Positions 8,750-16,253 of a stretch of DNA of 44,979 bases are shown here, piece after piece. Below the pieces are notes generated by a model. It was not told the origin of the DNA. It saw only the letters and a program-made list of their open reading frames with translations, and did not search any database. The DNA is taken from NCBI RefSeq assembly GCF_944384695.1, contig NZ_CALWUQ010000008.1, positions 1-44,979 on the forward strand, written 5' to 3'. This DNA is from an uncultured Agathobaculum sp. Lineage in GTDB: Bacteria; Bacillota; Clostridia; Oscillospirales; Butyricicoccaceae. A program made the translations under genes and the position numbers. Numbering within the stretch: the stretch's first letter is position 1; every line of letters begins with the position of its first letter.

Positions 8750-9877
8750 TCACAGATTTTTTACGGTTTGGCACAACAGCTCGGCGGCGTGCTCCAGCGG
8801 GTGCGGGGTCGAATAAAATGAGAGCGAAAAACGAATCGTGCCGCTCTCTTCCGTGCCCGCGGTGCGGTGCGCCAGCGGCGCGCAGTGCAGGCCCGCACGC
8901 ACGGCAACGCCCTGCCGCGCCAGCGTTTCCGCCACGCCCTCACAGGCCGCCCCGCGCACCCGCACGGACAAAACGCCCGTTTGCGCGGGATGGGCAAAGC
9001 ACTCGATGCGCTCCTCTTTTTCCAGCGCGCGGATAAATTCACGCAGCAGCCGCTGTTCATGTGCCAGAATGTTCGAGGGGCCGACCGAGCGCACAAACGC
9101 CAGCCCTGCCGCCAGCCCTGCGATACCCGGCACGTTCGGCGTGCCGCTTTCGAGCGCATCCGGCAGGAAGTCCGGCTGCCGCATGTCCTCCGACTGGCTG
9201 CCCGTGCCGCCCGCAAGCAGCGGACGCGCCGCAATCCGGTCGTCAAGCGCGAGCAAAATGCCCGTGCCCTGCGGGCCGTACAGCCCCTTATGGCCCGGCA
9301 TGCAGACCGCCGCCAGACATGGGTGACGCCGCACGTCAATGTCGATAACGCCTGCCGACTGCGACGCATCCAAAATCAGCGGCACACCGGCCTCATCCAG
9401 CAGCGCGGCAATTTCGTCCACCGGTGCGGCAAAGCCGAACACATTGGACACATGGTTCAGGATAAACAGCTCCGCACCGTCCGCCAGCGCCTGCTTTGCC
9501 CGCTGCACCATCGCCTCCCCGTCCCACAGCGGGGTATCCAGCACCACCGGCTGCACCCCGCGCAGCACAAGCGGCCGCATGACCGCATTGTGCTCGTAGC
9601 CGCCGACCACGACGCGCGTCTCGGGCTGCACCAGTGCATGAATCGCCAGATTGAGCGCATGCGTGGCGTTCATTGTGAACACCACGCGCGCCGGGTCCTG
9701 CACGCCGAACAGCGCGGCCGCCTGCTCCCGGCAGGCGTACACGGTCTCTCCTGCGCGCATCGCGGCGGCATAGCCGCCGCGCGCATATCCCGCCGCCGCG
9801 TGCATGGCACGGCGCATCGCCTCATCCACCGCACGCGGCTTGTGCAGCGTGGTCGCTGCGTTATCCAGATAAATCAT
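8750..9877 (-). CDS. Class V aminotransferase / cysteine desulfurase family
   Basis: This is a 375-residue PLP enzyme of the cysteine desulfurase/selenocysteine lyase fold. MIYLDNAATTLHKP is the usual N-terminus; the PLP lysine is K197 in CMPGHKGLYGPQGTG, and the C-terminal GLHCAPLAHRT segment contains the likely persulfide cysteine. The sequence and its DUF3343 partner resemble the TIGR01977 subgroup, which occurs in selenium-dependent molybdenum hydroxylase clusters. A role in Se or S transfer is therefore inferred. The frame extends upstream, but the ATG at 9877 matches the family start and overlaps the DUF3343 stop in an ATGA junction. Confidence 0.87.
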   Translation of the reverse strand: MIYLDNAATTLHKPRAVDEAMRRAMHAAAGYARGGYAAAMRAGETVYACREQAAALFGVQDPARVVFTMNATHALNLAIHALVQPETRVVVGGYEHNAVMRPLVLRGVQPVVLDTPLWDGEAMVQRAKQALADGAELFILNHVSNVFGFAAPVDEIAALLDEAGVPLILDASQSAGVIDIDVRRHPCLAAVCMPGHKGLYGPQGTGILLALDDRIAARPLLAGGTGSQSEDMRQPDFLPDALESGTPNVPGIAGLAAGLAFVRSVGPSNILAHEQRLLREFIRALEKEERIECFAHPAQTGVLSVRVRGAACEGVAETLARQGVAVRAGLHCAPLAHRTAGTEESGTIRFSLSFYSTPHPLEHAAELLCQTVKNL

Positions 9878-10113
9878 ACGCTCGCCCCCTCGTCCGGTAT
9901 GACACGGCAGGGCGAGATGCCGAGCTGCCGCAGCCGGCGCAGCGCTTCCTCGGACTGCTGCGCGCCCACGCGCACCGCCCAGCCGCACGAATCCGTGCGC
10001 GCATGCCGCGGCGGGCGCACCACCTCGCCCGGTACTCCCATCTGTCCCAAATGGCGCCGCAGGCCGACCGCTTCGGTCTGGCTGCGGCATATCAAAAGAG
10101 CATATTGGCTCAT
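9874..10113 (-). CDS. DUF3343 family Se/S carrier-like protein
   Basis: This 79-residue protein matches DUF3343, small proteins proposed to carry sulfur or selenium and related in fold to YedF/TusA-like proteins. It begins MSQYALLICRSQTEAVGLRRHL. The conserved cysteines are C9 and a second one near the C-terminus in LGISPCRVIP. The ATG at 10113 follows GGAGGGAGA at seven bases; an in-frame ATG 21 bases upstream lies before that site. It is translationally coupled to the PLP enzyme, which could load it. No selD, yedE or molybdenum hydroxylase is visible nearby. Confidence 0.78.
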   Translation of the reverse strand: MSQYALLICRSQTEAVGLRRHLGQMGVPGEVVRPPRHARTDSCGWAVRVGAQQSEEALRRLRQLGISPCRVIPDEGASV

Positions 10114-10128
10114 TGCTGACTCTCCCTC

Positions 10129-10156
10129 CAACATAGTCTATTGTCATGCTATGTTG
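10129..10156. promoter_or_regulatory. Inverted repeat between divergent DUF3343 and AAA+ ATPase genes
   Basis: CAACATAG at 10129-10136 and CTATGTTG at 10149-10156 form a perfect 8-bp dyad with a 12-base centre. One arm covers the probable -10 (TATGTT on the minus strand) of the DUF3343 gene. The other overlaps the -35 (TTGAAA) of the ATPase gene. A bound repressor could shut both divergent promoters. The regulator is not known. Confidence 0.5.
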
Positions 10157-10182
10157 AAAAGCGCCCTAAAGTGTGCTATGCT
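10154..10182 (+). promoter_or_regulatory. Sigma-A promoter of the AAA+ ATPase gene
   Basis: TTGAAA and TATGCT are separated by 17 bases on the plus strand. The predicted start is about 30 bases before the ATG at 10220. Confidence 0.6.
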
Positions 10183-10219
10183 GATGCTGCACAAAAATTC
10201 ATCCCAGGAGGGAACAACC

Positions 10220-11425
10220 ATGGAACTTTCCGCCCTTTCGCTGCGCCTGCACGCGCTTTCCGCCCTGCGCGGCCTGCAACGGCACCCGCTGGTGCAGACT
10301 TCCGCCGCGGTTCTGGACGCACTCGACGGCGCAGACTCCGCCCGTTTTGCCGACGCTTACGGCGCGCTGTGCGCTGCACACTATGCTTATCCGGACGCAT
10401 CACAGGCCGTGCTCGACGCCGTCCACTATGACGTCAACACCCTGACCGACACGCTTGCCGCGCCCGCATCCGCGCTGCTCGACGCGGCGACGCTCGACAT
10501 CGAAGCCCTGAACGCACTGCTCGCCGACGACGGCGCAGCGCTCAAGGCCGCTGCCGCGGGCCGGTACAACACGCCTGCGCTGATGACCCTGCCGGACTTT
10601 CCCGCCTCGTCCCCGCTGCCCTTCCGGGACGGCGCGGCACTCGCCAGCTACTACCGCGCACAGGGCTACGGCTTCTTCGCGCAGTCCTCGGCCTTCGCGG
10701 TGCAAGATGACGGCACGGTTGCCCCGATTGTGCATCCCGACGCCATCCGTCTGCACGACTTGCCCGGCTACGAGCGGCAGAAGCAGCAGATTCTCAAAAA
10801 TACCCGCGCCTTCCTCGACGGGCGCGAGGCCAACAACATCCTGCTGTACGGCGACAAGGGCACGGGCAAATCCTCGACCGTCAAAGCCGTGGTCAACGAA
10901 TACGCCGAGCGCGGCCTGAAAATCATTGAAATGTCGCCGCGGCACATCACCTGCTTCCCGAAAATCTTCGCGGAAACGCTGCGCTCACCCTTCCGGTTTA
11001 TCGTCTTTCTGGACGACCTTACCTTCAGCCGCGAGGATGACAACTTTGCCGCGCTCAAGGCGTTTATCGAGGGCGGCCTTGCGGGTAAGCCGGCCAATCT
11101 GGTCATTTATGCGACCAGCAACCGCCGTCACCTCATCCGCGAGAGCTTTGCCGACCGCGAAGGCGACGACGTGCGCGTACGCGACAGTCTGGAGACGGTC
11201 ACCTCGCTGTCCGACCGTTTCGGTCTGGAAATCACCTTCTCCGTGCCGGACAAAGACGAATATCTGTACATCGTCGACCAGCTCGCCGCAGAAAGCGGCC
11301 TTGTGCTGCCGGGCGACCAGCTGCACATGCTCGCCGAGCGCTTTGCGCTGCGCCGCAACGGACGCTCCCCGCGCACCGCGCGCCAGTTCATCAGCCAACA
11401 GATGGCGGAAAAGTACGAAAAGTAA
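10220..11425 (+). CDS. AAA+ ATPase, DUF815-like
   Basis: This 401-residue protein has an alpha-helical N-terminal half (residues 1-190) and a C-terminal AAA+ domain. The Walker A motif is GDKGTGKSS from G211. Walker B is FIVFLDDL. A sensor-type segment, VIYATSNRRHLI, and the C-terminal RNGRSPRTARQFISQ follow. This resembles the DUF815 family of ATPases of unknown role; the N-terminal half is not recognisable. The start at 10220 follows AGGAGG. The gene is alone on the plus strand, converges on htrA and ends in two strong terminator hairpins. Its Ala-rich N-terminus looks native in codon use. Confidence 0.82.
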   Translation: MELSALSLRLHALSALRGLQRHPLVQTSAAVLDALDGADSARFADAYGALCAAHYAYPDASQAVLDAVHYDVNTLTDTLAAPASALLDAATLDIEALNALLADDGAALKAAAAGRYNTPALMTLPDFPASSPLPFRDGAALASYYRAQGYGFFAQSSAFAVQDDGTVAPIVHPDAIRLHDLPGYERQKQQILKNTRAFLDGREANNILLYGDKGTGKSSTVKAVVNEYAERGLKIIEMSPRHITCFPKIFAETLRSPFRFIVFLDDLTFSREDDNFAALKAFIEGGLAGKPANLVIYATSNRRHLIRESFADREGDDVRVRDSLETVTSLSDRFGLEITFSVPDKDEYLYIVDQLAAESGLVLPGDQLHMLAERFALRRNGRSPRTARQFISQQMAEKYEK

Positions 11426-11430
11426 ACAGA

Positions 11431-11492
11431 AAAACAGGCCCCCGATTGGGAGCCTGTTTTCATAAAAGCCGAGGACAAGCGCCTCGGCTTTT
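11431..11492. terminator. Two consecutive bidirectional terminator hairpins
   Basis: The first hairpin (11431-11460) pairs AAACAGGC with GCCTGTTT and ends in a T run. The second (11464-11492) pairs AAAAGCCGAGG with CCTCGGCTTTT perfectly. Both have A and T runs on opposite sides, so they can stop the ATPase transcript on the plus strand and the htrA transcript on the minus strand. Confidence 0.8.
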
Positions 11493-11495
11493 ATA

Positions 11496-11599
11496 CCCGT
11501 GCAGGGCAAAGTTTTGCTCGTCGGAACTTTGTGCAGCACGGGCGATGTCCGCGTGTATCGCGGCATCGCCCTTTCGTTTGCAAGCGTGGTTGCAAGCGA
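11496..11599 (-). repeat. Multi-hairpin element in the htrA 3' region
   Basis: Three further stem-loops lie between the terminators and the htrA stop. Listed from htrA outward they are 11574-11599 (TCGCTTGCAA arm, 10 bp), 11541-11570 (GGCGATG/CATCGCC with an inner CCGCG/CGCGG) and 11496-11542 (CCCGTGC/GCACGGG enclosing an AAAGTT/AACTTT stem). The same order of hairpins with similar sequence starts occurs after pnp (27921-28018). The element may be a dispersed RNA-level repeat or an mRNA-stabilising 3' structure. Confidence 0.45.
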
Positions 11600-11606
11600 G
11601 TGTTTT

Positions 11607-13064
11607 TTACCAGCCGAAGTACGAGAACGGATTCTGGTACTGCGAACCGCCGTTGCTGCTCTGGCTGTTCTGCGTGCTTTCCTCTGCCGGGTCATCGCCC
11701 TCCAAATCATGCGCATCGGTCAACGTTACGGTCAGGTTGACCATCTTGCCGGTCGAAATGCGGTAAACCGTCAGCGTCAGCTTGTCGCCCGCCTGCATGT
11801 CTTCCTTGATTTCGTTGATGTCGTCCATGGTCGGGGTCGGCGTACCGTTGACCGCGGTGATGATATCGCCCACCTGCAAGCCCTCGCTGGCCGCCTTGGC
11901 ACGCGAATCAATCGAGTAAACCTGCACGCCTGCGATGCTGCCGTCAGCGGATTCTACATTGCTGCCCGTAATGCCGATAGACGGACGGCCTGCCACATAA
12001 CCGTTGGCAATCAGCTCGTCAACGACCTCCTTGGCCGTGTTAATCGGGATGGCAAAGCCCATGCCCTCGACCGAAGTCTCACCGAAGCCGCTGCTGGACA
12101 GCTTGGCGGACGTGATGCCGACCACCTGACCATACTTGTTTATCAGCGCGCCGCCCGAATTGCCGGGGTTGATGGAAGCATCGGTCTGAATCAGGGTCAT
12201 CACGCGGTCGTTGATGGTCACGTCACGGTTGATGGCGGAAATGCGGCCGCCGGTAATCGTATTGGCAAACTGCACGCCGCCGGGCGAGCCGATTGCATAA
12301 GCATATTCACCGGGCTGCAATTCATCCGAATCGCCAAATTCCGCAGCAGTCAGCGTGCCTTCCGGCTCCACCTTGAGCACTGCCAAATCGGTCTGCTCAT
12401 CCGTGCCGATGATGGTAGCGTCGTACTGCGTGCCGTCGCTCAGCTGCACGGTCACGCTCTGCGCATCCTCTACCACGTGATTGTTGGTGATGATGTAGCC
12501 GTCCTCACTCATGATGACGCCCGAGCCGGAACCCGTCCCGCTCGCGGTAGTCGAAATGACCGAAACGATGGACGGGCTTACCTTTTTGTAGATTTCCTCG
12601 CCCGCCAGACCGTTGACCACGTCGTAATTATCCGGGTCGAGGTCGGGCGCTTCGTTGATTTGCACGGTGGGCAGGTCGCCCGCCTGCGCGCTTGCCGTCA
12701 CTGCATTGCCGTTACCCGTGTACACCATGTGCCCAATCAGCGCGCCGCCTGCAAACAGCAGGCACGCCGCTGCAACACCGCCGAGGCCAATCGCAATCGC
12801 TTTGCCGTGCTTTTTCTTCTTCGGGGGCTGCGGCTGCGGCGCCGCGCCCATCGGGTCCTGCGTATACGGTGCGCCGCCATACGGCTGCTGCTGTTGCTGC
12901 GTCGCCTGATGGTAGACCGGATGCTGCACCGGCGTTTGATACGGCGTGCGCGGCTCGGTGTTCTGTGTTTCTGCTGCCGGCTGCTCCATTGTGGGCTGCT
13001 GCGGTTCGGTATGCTCATCGCCGCGCGGTTCCGGCGTTATAGGATTCTTATTGAAGTCGTTCAT
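11607..13064 (-). CDS. htrA: HtrA/DegP-type membrane-anchored serine protease
   Basis: This 485-residue protein degrades misfolded proteins on the outer face of the membrane. Residues 1-85 form a Pro/Gln-rich cytoplasmic tail, residues 88-112 form one membrane helix, and a trypsin-like domain follows. The catalytic triad is complete: H196 in TNNHVV, D226 in TDLAVL and S303 in PGNSGGAL. A single PDZ domain covers about residues 365-455, and a Ser/Asn/Gln-rich tail ends the protein. The start follows GGGAGGT. It is downstream of the response regulator and kinase genes but has its own promoter with three 11-bp repeats. The HtrA-kinase linkage resembles CiaRH or CssRS systems. Confidence 0.95.
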   Translation of the reverse strand: MNDFNKNPITPEPRGDEHTEPQQPTMEQPAAETQNTEPRTPYQTPVQHPVYHQATQQQQQPYGGAPYTQDPMGAAPQPQPPKKKKHGKAIAIGLGGVAAACLLFAGGALIGHMVYTGNGNAVTASAQAGDLPTVQINEAPDLDPDNYDVVNGLAGEEIYKKVSPSIVSVISTTASGTGSGSGVIMSEDGYIITNNHVVEDAQSVTVQLSDGTQYDATIIGTDEQTDLAVLKVEPEGTLTAAEFGDSDELQPGEYAYAIGSPGGVQFANTITGGRISAINRDVTINDRVMTLIQTDASINPGNSGGALINKYGQVVGITSAKLSSSGFGETSVEGMGFAIPINTAKEVVDELIANGYVAGRPSIGITGSNVESADGSIAGVQVYSIDSRAKAASEGLQVGDIITAVNGTPTPTMDDINEIKEDMQAGDKLTLTVYRISTGKMVNLTVTLTDAHDLEGDDPAEESTQNSQSSNGGSQYQNPFSYFGW

Positions 13065-13096
13065 TGTTCTGACCTCCCTATCGATTTTGTGATTTC

Positions 13097-13150
13097 ATTC
13101 TAACCTGCCATTGTGGCGGTTTGTTGAAAACAATATGAATATTTTTTGAA
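13097..13150 (-). promoter_or_regulatory. htrA promoter with three 11-bp direct repeats (putative response-regulator box)
   Basis: On the minus strand, hexamers TTCAAA (13145-13150), TTCATA (13134-13139) and TTCAAC (13123-13128) lie at exactly 11-bp steps. They are followed by exactly 20 bases and a -10 box TAGAAT (13097-13102). No normal -35 is present, as expected for a promoter that needs an OmpR-family activator. The same layout occurs before each of the three small RNAs at 25143-25815. Confidence 0.7.
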
Positions 13151-13213
13151 CAAGCGCAAACAAACCGCCCGCTTTTTTCGCACAAGACATGCGGCAAACG
13201 GACGGTCTGCTGT

Positions 13214-14677
13214 TTATTTCTGGGGGGTTTTCGCGCTGCCCGGCAGCTGTTGGGGCGCCAGCGGCAGCGTAAAGGAAAATTCGGTCTCGCCGCCGTCCGA
13301 GCGCACGGAGATTTCCCCTCCATGCAGGTTGATGATATTCTTGACGATATACAGGCCCAGCCCCGCGCCGGTCTTGTCCATCGAGCGCGAGCGGTCCGCC
13401 TTATAGAACCGGCCGAACACATGCGGCAGGTCCTCCGGCGAAATGCCGATGCCGGTATTGGTAATGGAAAACGCACAGAAGCCGTTCTCCGGATGTGCCC
13501 GCAGGCACAGACGGCCGCCTTCGTTGATAAATTTTACCGCGTTATCCACCAGATTATACACCGCGCGATACAGATGGTCGCGGTCGCCCATGACCATCAG
13601 GCGGTCATCCAAATCGCATTCGACCTCCAGATGCTTTTTCTCAATTTTCTGCTCAAAGGACAGGATGATTTGACTGGTCATCTCGGAAAAGTCAAACGGG
13701 GCCGGGTTCAGAATCAGCTCGCCCGACTGGATTTTGGCGGCATCCAGCATGCGGTTGACCATACGGGACAGGCGGCGCGTCTCCTCCGCGATGATGCGCA
13801 AATATTTATCGCGCTGCTCGACCGGAATCGTGCCGTCAATCATACCGTCGACAAAGCCGCCAATCGTCGTCATTGGGGTTTTAAATTCGTGGCTGACGTT
13901 GGAGATAAATCCGCGCGTCAATTCCTCAAGCTGGTCGAGGTCGCGCGCCATATTGTTGAAGGACACCGCCAGCTCGTCAATCTCATAGCAGTGGTTATCC
14001 TCCGGCACGCGCACATCGAAATTGCCCGCGGCAAACTCCTTTGCCGCCCCCGCAATCACCTTGAGCGGCCGCGTCATATGCTGCGACAGGATGAAGGACA
14101 GCACCAGCGCCACCGCCAGCGTGATGAGCAGGATGAGCACCAGCGTCTGCGTGGAATGACGCACCACCCCCGCAGCGGTCGCGTCCTGCGTATAGACAAA
14201 GACCATCGCGCTGGTTTCGCCGTCGTCACTCGACACGCACGTGCCAACCGTATAGCTCGACCGGTCGCCCAGCACGCCCAGCTGACCAACCTCCGCATAG
14301 CTGCCTGTCTTGTGGACCTGCTCGGTCACCTCCTGCGGAATCATCCAGCCCGTCACCTTGGCCGCTTCGCCGTCCGGCCCGGCAATCATCTGGATAACGC
14401 CCTCCCGGTCGGTCACATAGACCGTGATGGCGTCCTCCTTGGCCACCGTGCTGATGGACAGCATATAGATTTCACGAATCACATCGGAATCCGTGCCGAG
14501 CATCAGCCGGGTCTGCTCCGCCAGGCTCTGCACGGTCGTGCGCAATTCGGCCTGCTTGGTTTGCAGCGCATAATTGCCCATCTGATAATAGAACACGCTG
14601 CCCGCTATCGCAAACGCACACACAATCAGCAGCAGGTGCGTGACATAGTTTTTGAAAAAAAAGCTGCGTCTGCCCAT
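13214..14677 (-). CDS. Sensor histidine kinase (HAMP, HisKA, HATPase)
   Basis: This 487-residue membrane kinase has helices at about residues 10-31 and 179-198 that enclose a 145-residue extracellular sensor domain. A HAMP linker (RPLKVIAGAAKEFAAGNFDVRV), the phosphoacceptor H263 in VSHEFKTPMT, and an ATPase domain with NLVDNAVKF, GIGISPEDLPHVFGRFYK and GAGLGLYIVKNI boxes follow. It autophosphorylates and passes phosphate to the regulator encoded three bases upstream. The signal is unknown; the sensor domain is only loosely PhoR/CssS/CiaH-like. The protein ends close to a 149-base gap that carries the htrA promoter. Confidence 0.93.
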   Translation of the reverse strand: MGRRSFFFKNYVTHLLLIVCAFAIAGSVFYYQMGNYALQTKQAELRTTVQSLAEQTRLMLGTDSDVIREIYMLSISTVAKEDAITVYVTDREGVIQMIAGPDGEAAKVTGWMIPQEVTEQVHKTGSYAEVGQLGVLGDRSSYTVGTCVSSDDGETSAMVFVYTQDATAAGVVRHSTQTLVLILLITLAVALVLSFILSQHMTRPLKVIAGAAKEFAAGNFDVRVPEDNHCYEIDELAVSFNNMARDLDQLEELTRGFISNVSHEFKTPMTTIGGFVDGMIDGTIPVEQRDKYLRIIAEETRRLSRMVNRMLDAAKIQSGELILNPAPFDFSEMTSQIILSFEQKIEKKHLEVECDLDDRLMVMGDRDHLYRAVYNLVDNAVKFINEGGRLCLRAHPENGFCAFSITNTGIGISPEDLPHVFGRFYKADRSRSMDKTGAGLGLYIVKNIINLHGGEISVRSDGGETEFSFTLPLAPQQLPGSAKTPQK

Positions 14678-14680
14678 GGT

Positions 14681-15361
14681 TTACTCCTTGGTCTCAAACT
14701 TATAGCCGACGCCCCAAACGGTCTTGACCTCCCATTTATCCGAAACGCCCTCCAGCTTTTCGCGCAGACGCTTGACATGTACATCCACCGTGCGGGTATC
14801 ACCGAAATAGTCAAACCCCCACACGTCGTCCAGCAGCTGCGCGCGTGTGAACACGCGGTTCGGGCTGGAAGCAAGGTAGTACAGCAGCTCGATTTCCTTG
14901 GGCGGTGCGTCCACGCGCTTGCCCTTGATAATCAAATCGTACGCCTGCTTATCAATCACCAGATTGTCAAATGTCAGCTTTTCGGGCGCGTCGTCCGGCG
15001 CCATGCGGCGGAACACCGCGCGCACACGCGCAATGACCTCCGGCATCTCAAGGGGCTTGACGATGTAATCGTCCGCGCCCATCTCCAGACCGGAAACGCG
15101 GTCGGCCGTCTCGCCCTTGGCTGTCAGCATGATAATCGGCACATCGCTTTCCGCGCGAATCTCCTTGCAGACCGCCCAACCGTCCATCACCGGCATCATT
15201 ACGTCCAGCAGCAGCATATCCGGCTTTTCGGATTTCCACATTTTGATGCCCTCCACACCGTTTGCCGCTTCGATGACCGCATAGCCCTCGCGCTCCAGAT
15301 ACAGGCGCAGCAGCTCGCGGATATTGGCTTCGTCTTCGACGATGAGTATCTTTTTTGCCAC
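14681..15361 (-). CDS. OmpR/PhoB-family response regulator
   Basis: This 226-residue protein has a receiver domain with acidic pocket E9-D10, phosphoacceptor D53 in LLLDVMMP, T80 and K102. A winged-helix C-terminal domain (ELLYYLASSPNRVFTRAQLLDDVWG, then RTVDVHVKRLREKLE and VWGVGYKF) follows. The frame opens further upstream, but the GTG at 15361 gives the normal start VAKKILIVEDE and follows AGGGGAAAA. Regulators of this family bind direct repeats with an 11-bp period. The sites upstream of htrA and of the three sRNAs have that period, so this protein is the best candidate for their activator. Confidence 0.94.
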   Translation of the reverse strand: MAKKILIVEDEANIRELLRLYLEREGYAVIEAANGVEGIKMWKSEKPDMLLLDVMMPVMDGWAVCKEIRAESDVPIIMLTAKGETADRVSGLEMGADDYIVKPLEMPEVIARVRAVFRRMAPDDAPEKLTFDNLVIDKQAYDLIIKGKRVDAPPKEIELLYYLASSPNRVFTRAQLLDDVWGFDYFGDTRTVDVHVKRLREKLEGVSDKWEVKTVWGVGYKFETKE

Positions 15362-15394
15362 AGTTTTCCCCTGCTTTCTCATCAGTATGTTTTC

Positions 15395-15448
15395 ATTATA
15401 CCGCTTTTCCATGCCGAATGCATTAACAATCTGTAAAAGCGGGAAGAA
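15395..15448 (-). promoter_or_regulatory. Promoter of the response regulator-kinase operon
   Basis: A perfect -10 TATAAT lies at 15395-15400 on the minus strand. Exactly 20 bases upstream are hexamers TTAATG (15421-15426), TTTACA (15432-15437) and TTCTTC (15443-15448) at 11-bp steps. These match the htrA/sRNA boxes only loosely, so autoregulation is a guess. The -10 itself is convincing. Confidence 0.45.
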
Positions 15449-15477
15449 TTGCGTGGCCCGCGCGGACATGCTATACT
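15449..15477 (+). promoter_or_regulatory. Sigma-A promoter of trmO
   Basis: TTGCGT and TATACT are separated by 17 bases on the plus strand, about 30 bases before the trmO start. It is back to back with the response regulator promoter. Confidence 0.6.
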
Positions 15478-15507
15478 GAAAGCATCAACGTCAAAGGAAG
15501 GTCGCTT

Positions 15508-16197
15508 ATGTCCCAAACCGTCCCCCTGCATATCATCGCGCGCATCCGCAGCGATTTCCCGACCAAATTCGGCATCCCACGGCAAAGCGGGCTGGCCGAC
15601 GCGCCCGCGCGCATCGTGTTCGAACCGGAATACCGCAACGCGGATGCGCTGCGCGGCATCGAGGGTTTTTCCCACCTCTGGCTGATTTGGCAGTTCTCCG
15701 AGGCGGTGCGCGACGGCTGGTCGCCCACCGTGCGCCCGCCCAAACTGGGCGGCAACCGGCGCATGGGCGTGTTCGCCACGCGTTCGCCGTTCCGCCCCAA
15801 CGCAATCGGGCTGTCCTCCGTGCGGCTCGACCGGGTGGAGCTGCACACGCCGGATGGGCCGGTGCTGCATGTTTCGGGCGCCGACCTGATGGACGGCACG
15901 CCGATTTTCGACATTAAGCCCTATCTGGCCTACACGGACGCGCATCCGGACGCGACGGGCGGCTTTGCGCTGCAAAACCGCGAGGGGGTGCTGCGCGTGC
16001 GCTGTGCGGATGACCTGCTCGCCCGCCTGCCCGCCGGACGGCGCGACGCGCTGCTCGCCATCCTTGCACAGGACCCGCGGCCGGGGTACCAGCACGAACC
16101 GGGACGGGTGTACGGCTTCCCGTTTGCGGGCTGCGAGGTACGCTTTTCGGTCGAGGGCGACACCCTGACCGTGCAGGATATCGCGCCTGCCCCCTGA
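15508..16197 (+). CDS. trmO: tRNA (t6A37)-N6-methyltransferase TrmO/TsaA
   Basis: TrmO methylates N6-threonylcarbamoyladenosine at position 37 of certain tRNAs using S-adenosylmethionine. The 229-residue protein has the family core: an N-terminal beta strand (LHIIARIRSDFPTKFGIPRQ) and the segment GFSHLWLIWQF. The MGVFATRSPFRPNAIGLSSV motif and the DGTPIFDIKPYLAYTD motif follow. The start at 15508 follows GGAAGG. It stands alone on the plus strand and ends in a strong terminator. Confidence 0.93.
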   Translation: MSQTVPLHIIARIRSDFPTKFGIPRQSGLADAPARIVFEPEYRNADALRGIEGFSHLWLIWQFSEAVRDGWSPTVRPPKLGGNRRMGVFATRSPFRPNAIGLSSVRLDRVELHTPDGPVLHVSGADLMDGTPIFDIKPYLAYTDAHPDATGGFALQNREGVLRVRCADDLLARLPAGRRDALLAILAQDPRPGYQHEPGRVYGFPFAGCEVRFSVEGDTLTVQDIAPAP

Positions 16198-16203
16198 CAG
16201 AAC

Positions 16204-16232
16204 AAAAACCGCTCCCAATGGGAGCGGTTTTT
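16204..16232. terminator. Bidirectional terminator between trmO and the DUF4914 gene
   Basis: AAAAACCGCTCCC and GGGAGCGGTTTTT pair over 13 bp with a 3-base loop. The A and T runs on both sides allow termination of both convergent genes. Confidence 0.85.
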
Positions 16233-16253
16233 CCGTTTCATTTCAATCGACCA

